Assembly: GCF_026891975.1 (NCBI RefSeq)
Contig: NZ_JAPTGB010000012.1
Location: forward strand, 1 to 64,000
DNA: 64,000 nucleotides
DNA from: Methanocorpusculum petauri
Lineage (GTDB): Archaea; Halobacteriota; Methanomicrobia; Methanomicrobiales; Methanocorpusculaceae
Direction: 5' to 3'
Shown: positions 60,314-64,000 of the stretch, one piece after another
Position numbering within the stretch: position 1 is the stretch's first letter
Layout of the letters: each line of letters begins with the position of its first letter
Translations under genes and position numbers: made by a program
The notes under the pieces: generated by a model
The model's input: the letters and a program-made list of their open reading frames with translations, nothing else
What the model was told of the DNA's origin: nothing
Databases searched by the model: none

Positions 60314-61882
60314 TTATTGGGACTGGGGATCCGCAGTCCAGGAAAGAATCATCCCAAAAACCAGCACTACAATCGCCGCGAGAACCGTTGCGTGCATCAT
60401 CACCAGAAATTCCCCGATATGATCCGACCCCATCTGTACTCCGGCACCGAGGAACAGATTTGTCAACACGGTCATCACACCAATCGAAACTGCCATTCCA
60501 AGCATTCGCGTCGTTGAAAGTGTTCCTGATGCCATTCCGTACTCCTGTTCTGTCACCGCATTCATAATTGCCGTACTGTTCGGTGTTACAAAGATTGCAA
60601 TACCTACACCAAACAATGCCTGTACCGCGATCATCGTCCAGACCGCCTGCTCCGCACCGCAGGTCAGAAGAAGCATCATACCAAGCGCAATAATAAACAG
60701 ACCAATCGTCGTCGCATATTTCGGCGGTGCATTTTTCACCAGACGATCAAGTGCTGCAAGCACAATCGAACCACATCCAAACGCTGCAACACTCGCCGCA
60801 ATCACCGCTGCAAGCAGCCATGCCGGATCCGCAGACGGCACACCCAGCAAAAACGCTGCAGTACCACCGGCCACTGCCATCACTGCACCGGACAGAATCA
60901 GCCAGCGCGGCAGCAGATGATCGTAGAACTTTCCGGCCACAATCGTAAACAACACCAGAATTAACCCCTGCGTCGTTACCACCAGCGCACGCTCCAGCGC
61001 AGAAAAACCCCAGGCATGGGTCATATACATCGACACCAGAGAACCCATCGCATAAATTGCCACATAATACAGCAGATTTGCTGAGTTGTTGAAGGTAAAT
61101 CCGCGGTTCTTCAGAATCAGCTGTACCGGAATCAGCGGATTGGATGCCCGCCTCTCATACCGGAAGAACACCCCGAGCAGCACAAGCCCGGCAATCAGCA
61201 GTCCGAGCGCAAACAGATCCGGCATCTTCGAAAATCCATACAGTCCGAGCGTCATGCCAAGTATAAACAAAACCGCCCCCGGCCAGTCGTACGGCATCTT
61301 ATCCGTCGGCGCATCGCGCGGCACAAATGGAACTGTCAGAATGAACGACAGCAGGGCAATCGGCACCAGAATCAGATACACCATCTGCCACCCGTACACA
61401 TCCGTCAGTGTTCCTGCGAGCAGCGGGCCTGCAAGCTGTCCGAGGAAGACGCCGGTCATTGCAATCCCGATCGCTGTCCCCCGAAGTTCAACTTTTACTA
61501 CCGAAGTGACCAGGGCAATTGCCGTACCAAACATCAGCGCGTTACCCACGCCTTCAATTGCCCGCATCACCAGAACCATCTCACCCGTTGTCGCAAGGCC
61601 GATACCGAGCGAACCAACGCCCAGAAGCAGTACACCGATTGAGAAGAACACTTTTTTACTGATCTTATCCGCATAGCGTGCCGCAGGGATCAGAAACACT
61701 GTTGAGGTCAGCAGATAGATGGTTAAAATCCAGCCAAACATACTCATCGGCAGCTGCAGATCCGAAATCAGAGAGGGAAGTGCAATATTTGTTGCTTCTC
61801 CGATAAACGGCGGCAGAAAACATGCAATTGCAACAGTAATCGCCACCAGATACTGTTGACGGTTCAGATGCACAGAATCCAT
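60314..61882 (-). CDS. Major facilitator superfamily transporter, 14-TM drug:H+ antiporter type
   Basis: This 522-aa protein has about 14 hydrophobic helices with MFS landmarks: FIGEATNIALPSLISDLQLP in helix 1, RYADKISKKVFFSIGVLLLG as loop 2-3 (motif A), AIEGVGNALMFGTAIALVTS and the antiporter motif C-like AMTGVFLGQLAGPLLAGTLT followed by DVYGWQMVYLI. This DHA2-like layout exports drugs or metabolites in exchange for protons. It is a single gene, with no regulator adjacent. The substrate is unknown. Confidence 0.9.
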   Translation of the reverse strand: MDSVHLNRQQYLVAITVAIACFLPPFIGEATNIALPSLISDLQLPMSMFGWILTIYLLTSTVFLIPAARYADKISKKVFFSIGVLLLGVGSLGIGLATTGEMVLVMRAIEGVGNALMFGTAIALVTSVVKVELRGTAIGIAMTGVFLGQLAGPLLAGTLTDVYGWQMVYLILVPIALLSFILTVPFVPRDAPTDKMPYDWPGAVLFILGMTLGLYGFSKMPDLFALGLLIAGLVLLGVFFRYERRASNPLIPVQLILKNRGFTFNNSANLLYYVAIYAMGSLVSMYMTHAWGFSALERALVVTTQGLILVLFTIVAGKFYDHLLPRWLILSGAVMAVAGGTAAFLLGVPSADPAWLLAAVIAASVAAFGCGSIVLAALDRLVKNAPPKYATTIGLFIIALGMMLLLTCGAEQAVWTMIAVQALFGVGIAIFVTPNSTAIMNAVTEQEYGMASGTLSTTRMLGMAVSIGVMTVLTNLFLGAGVQMGSDHIGEFLVMMHATVLAAIVVLVFGMILSWTADPQSQ

Positions 61883-61954
61883 GGTAATCCATTAGAGAGA
61901 GGATGGGTATTAATGTGCCGAAATGGTAAGCAACTCAGTTATGAGTAAAAAAGA

Positions 61955-62863
61955 TTAGGAATTTTTTCTTGCCTCAGCAATCACTGCATCAGCACGATCC
62001 GAGTCAAGGTTCGGGCAGAGCGTGTACCACTCTGATTTAATCTCCCGCTCATCCTCCGGATCGCGGAACTTTATCAGCGTCGTCACGGCCCGGTAACAGG
62101 TTCTGCACAGCGGCACATATTTCCCGGAACCTGATCCGAACTGTGGAAGTTCAGTCTGAGACACAGCACTGCACAGATGGCATACATGCATATCCGGTCC
62201 AGCGGTAACCGAGGCCGGTGCATGGGATGCCCGCTCGGATGCAGGGGACGGCGGCGGAGCAACCGTACGCACGGGAACGGATGCCGGCGTTGCTTTTCTC
62301 TCCACCGATGATCTCATCCGCGGGGGTACAATCTCTTCCTCTTCAAAGAGATCTTCCTCCGGTTCTCCCGCAGAGGGATGATGCGGGACCGGTTCTTCAT
62401 ACTGCTCCCCATATTCCGGGTCATTATATTCAGATGCAGGATCCACCATGCGGTCAGCAATGCCTGTTTCCATCACACCATCCTGAATTTCAAGTCCCGG
62501 ATCGCGGACATGTTTTGGCACATAGGACTCGGGTCTCTCCTCCTCGCCCTCAAGCGGCATGTTTTCCTTCTTTGGTTGTTGCTGTTTCTTTTTCTTGCCG
62601 CCGCCAAATATTGAGGCAAACAATCCCTTTTTTTTGGATTGTGATTTCGATGAAGAACTACCGCCGGTCTCCATCAGTGCATCTGACGAATTTCCGAAGG
62701 ATATATCTTCATAGCTGTCAAACGATTCTTTTTCAACCGGGTGTTCGCTGCCAAACCCACCTCCGAGTACATCAAACGATTTTCCTTTGGACTTCTTCTT
62801 CCGCAACCCGCTGCCGCCAATCGGACCTGCGAGCGGATCGAACTCCTGTTTTTTGCGTGCCAT
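61955..62863 (-). CDS. Disordered protein with a C-terminal zinc domain
   Basis: This 302-aa protein has a long low-complexity part (about 1-235) rich in Lys, Glu, Gly, Pro and Ser (KKGLFASIFGGGKKKKQQQP, LFEEEEIVPPRMRSSVERKA), with no signal or membrane helix. The C-terminal 60 residues contain MHVCHLCSAVSQTELPQFGS, then YVPLCRTCYRAVTTLIKFRD and WYTLCPNL, a likely CxxC-CxxC zinc site. The start at 62863 (MARKKQEFDPLAGPIGGSG) is used; the frame is open upstream. The tail may bind protein or nucleic acid; the function is unknown. Confidence 0.75.
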   Translation of the reverse strand: MARKKQEFDPLAGPIGGSGLRKKKSKGKSFDVLGGGFGSEHPVEKESFDSYEDISFGNSSDALMETGGSSSSKSQSKKKGLFASIFGGGKKKKQQQPKKENMPLEGEEERPESYVPKHVRDPGLEIQDGVMETGIADRMVDPASEYNDPEYGEQYEEPVPHHPSAGEPEEDLFEEEEIVPPRMRSSVERKATPASVPVRTVAPPPSPASERASHAPASVTAGPDMHVCHLCSAVSQTELPQFGSGSGKYVPLCRTCYRAVTTLIKFRDPEDEREIKSEWYTLCPNLDSDRADAVIAEARKNS

Positions 62864-62942
62864 GGTAATTCTTCCGCCGGGTATTATTCTATTTTCATAT
62901 GCAACGCCCACCTATTAATACCTCTGGAGTGATCTCTTCTAT

Positions 62943-63506
62943 ATGAGTGGTGAAGACGGGATAAACGATAGTGAATACTGGTTCTGTCGCGGGGAGGCCG
63001 AACGAGATAGTGGGAACCTCCGGCAGGCACGGTTGTGTTTTGAACGGGCGGCTGATCTTGATGCCGATGTTCCCAAGTACTGGGCTGAACTTGGTCTGGT
63101 TTTAAGCGAGTGCGGCGAGCATGAAGATGCTGTCAAATGTCTCAGACGGGCAACAGATCTTGATCCGAAGTGCGCTGAAAGCTGGTGCGGCAGAGGCGTT
63201 GTTTTCTGCCGGACAGGGGACATTGACGCTGCGCTCTTCGCCTTCGACCGGGCGGTCCGGCTGAATCCCGAAGTCTCCGATTACTGGCTTAATCTCGGTC
63301 TGATGTTTGTCGAACTTGGAGAACATGCAAAAGCGGTGACTGCATTTGAGTGCGGACTTGAGATCAATCTCTATGATGAGGAACTCTGGAAACAAAAGGC
63401 ACAGTGTCTCACAGAACTCGGTGAGGATGTGCGGGCGCGGCACTGTTTTGAACGGGCCGGCGAGATCGAGATGGAACGGGCAACACGACCGGAATATTTC
63501 TCATAA
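62943..63506 (+). CDS. Short TPR-repeat protein
   Basis: This 187-aa protein has about five tetratricopeptide repeats (YWFCRGEAERDSGNLRQARL, YWAELGLVLSECGEHEDAVK, WCGRGVVFCRTGDIDAALFA, YWLNLGLMFVELGEHAKAVT, LWKQKAQCLTELGEDVRARH). It resembles a piece of the giant TPR protein at 36140-39379. It ends only 25 bp before the tRNA fragment at 63532, the boundary of the integrated element. Confidence 0.88.
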   Translation: MSGEDGINDSEYWFCRGEAERDSGNLRQARLCFERAADLDADVPKYWAELGLVLSECGEHEDAVKCLRRATDLDPKCAESWCGRGVVFCRTGDIDAALFAFDRAVRLNPEVSDYWLNLGLMFVELGEHAKAVTAFECGLEINLYDEELWKQKAQCLTELGEDVRARHCFERAGEIEMERATRPEYFS

Positions 63507-63531
63507 TCTCAAACAATTTTTCAAAAACGAG

Positions 63532-63577
63532 TGGACCCGAAGGGATTCGAACCCCTGACCTCCGCCATGTAAGGGAG
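63532..63577 (-). other. Truncated tRNA-Val-like 3' end: attachment site of an integrated element
   Basis: On the minus strand the sequence gives an anticodon loop with TAC (CTTACAT), 3' anticodon stem, variable loop, a correct T arm (AGGGG-TTCGAAT-CCCTT), the 3' acceptor strand CGGGTCC and discriminator A. The 5' half (acceptor GGACCCG, D arm) is missing: no matching sequence lies within the 400 bp to the window end. A 3'-tRNA copy without a 5' half beside an integrase-like frame is the usual att site left by tRNA-targeting integrases. Confidence 0.8.
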
Positions 63578-63727
63578 ACGTCATTTTGTGCCCAGATTTC
63601 AAAAATAAGTAAGGAAGATGGATTTTCAGATTCTGAAAATTTTTCGACCCTCTCGCGCGGGTTAAGTGAAAATGATTATCATAACCCGAATGCCAGAGGC
63701 CCTCCTGACAGGTCCATTGCTGCATTC

Positions 63728-64000
63728 ATGAAGGATCGAAAAGGGGATTTCTTACAGTTCTGTCAAGACACGGGAACAGGTGATCGACAGACTCGGGAAG
63801 GCTACTATAACGGTCTTATGAAACTCGATGATGTCTATGTCCCTCAGGACCTGCCCGGGCGAAAGATCACCGACCCGCAGAGAAAAGGGCTGCTGAAGTT
63901 CTACCGGTACTTCACAGAAGCCTTGCTGATGGAGAAGTTCAACGGTTACACTGCTGAGCAGTTCAAAGGTAATGCCAAACGTGCAAAACAGGAGGAGGGC
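63728..64000 (+). CDS. Integrase-like protein (partial, runs off the right edge; probable C-terminal fragment of an SSV-type integrase)
   Basis: The first in-frame ATG is at 63728; the frame (MKDRKGDFLQFCQDTGTGDR, TREGYYNGLMKLDDVYVPQD, RKGLLKFYRYFTEALLMEKF) resembles the N-terminal DNA-binding part of archaeal tyrosine recombinases. It is open upstream without a stop through the tRNA fragment (63532-63577) to 63452, giving peptides such as GPEGIRTPDLRHVRE where it crosses the tRNA in antisense. That continuity is the signature of an integrase gene containing its own attachment site, which integration splits. The catalytic R-H-R-Y residues lie beyond the window, so the family call is not fully secured. 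Confidence 0.65.
   Translation, partial: MKDRKGDFLQFCQDTGTGDRQTREGYYNGLMKLDDVYVPQDLPGRKITDPQRKGLLKFYRYFTEALLMEKFNGYTAEQFKGNAKRAKQEEG

Noticed and set aside
63346-63558. A 70-codon frame ending WTRRDSNP across the tRNA fragment
   Set aside because: It is an antisense reading of tRNA plus the end of the TPR gene, a well-known annotation artefact.
63532-64000. A complete tRNA-Val with a very long intron instead of a truncated tRNA
   Set aside because: No acceptor-strand (GGACCCG) or D-arm complement is found within the remaining 400 bp, and the 5' anticodon stem pairs poorly.
1-64000. CRISPR array or insertion-sequence transposase
   Set aside because: I saw no regularly spaced direct repeats and no transposase-like frame in the window.

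Overview
The window is chromosomal DNA of a methanogenic archaeon, most likely a member of the Methanomicrobiales and perhaps Methanocorpusculum. The marker genes are a methyl-coenzyme M reductase arginine methylase (Mmp10), methanofuran genes (MfnB and a candidate MfnE), a CofA-like aldehyde dehydrogenase, aEF-1beta, archaeal NAC, RNase P proteins, the proteasome alpha subunit, Pcc1, GatDE and an intron-containing tRNA-Tyr. The large adhesin-like protein and the PKD-domain proteins fit that order. The genus is an inference from gene content, not a computed placement.

Layout. 1-3044 (minus) is the 5' part of a large secreted adhesin-like gene that runs off the left edge. Upstream of it lies a long AT-rich intergenic region (3045-4001) with a 24-bp inverted repeat pair around the putative adhesin promoter, plus hairpins. 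4.0-10 kb carries aEF-1beta, zinc-ribbon and amino-acid-kinase genes, a secreted phospholipase-D-fold protein, two sister mini winged-helix regulators and a tRNA methylthiotransferase. 10-19 kb holds polyphosphate kinase with an HD protein, a MerR-like regulator, two HdeD-like membrane proteins, and a three-gene operon: a PH-like/zinc-ribbon/Yip1 membrane protein followed by two PKD-domain surface proteins that share an unusual C-terminal tail. 19-30 kb is metabolic: guaB, mfnB, a HisA-like gene, tmk, pyrD-pyrK, two CpXC proteins, argH, gatD and gatE. 30-46.7 kb holds Mmp10 with a Mini-RNase-III-like gene, a parvulin, HEAT and TPR repeat proteins, lipid and riboflavin genes, rlmH, NifB, tRNA-Gly, Sua5, TspO, peroxiredoxin, a TrmI-like methylase, NAC, a PUA protein and a DHH/RecJ protein. 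46.9-54.3 kb has nnr and moaC and then the archaeal translation/RNA-processing superoperon (rpl15e, rnp3, rnp2, psmA, sbds, rpl37ae, rpoP, brix, pcc1, pfdB) without the exosome genes often found in it. 54.4-54.7 kb is a minus-strand tRNA cluster (Tyr with intron, Asp, Asp). 54.9-59.7 kb is a run of housekeeping genes ending in RNase Z. 59.7-60.3 kb is a second AT-rich intergenic region with another inverted-repeat pair. The right end holds an MFS transporter, a disordered zinc protein and a TPR protein, then a 3'-terminal tRNA fragment from which an integrase-like reading frame runs off the edge. This is one boundary of an SSV-type integrated element.

Most notable observation. The inverted repeats at 3108-3371 and 59838-60089 are about 56 kb apart and have unrelated interiors, but they share one architecture: ATCCT-N8-AGGAT sites (one arm is GTCCT). 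Each pair has its own asymmetric 8-bp spacer, placed in inverted orientation, with centres 238 and 234 bp apart. This is what would be expected of a family of recombinase-invertible switches, one of which carries the promoter of a surface adhesin. A miniature mobile element is the main alternative.
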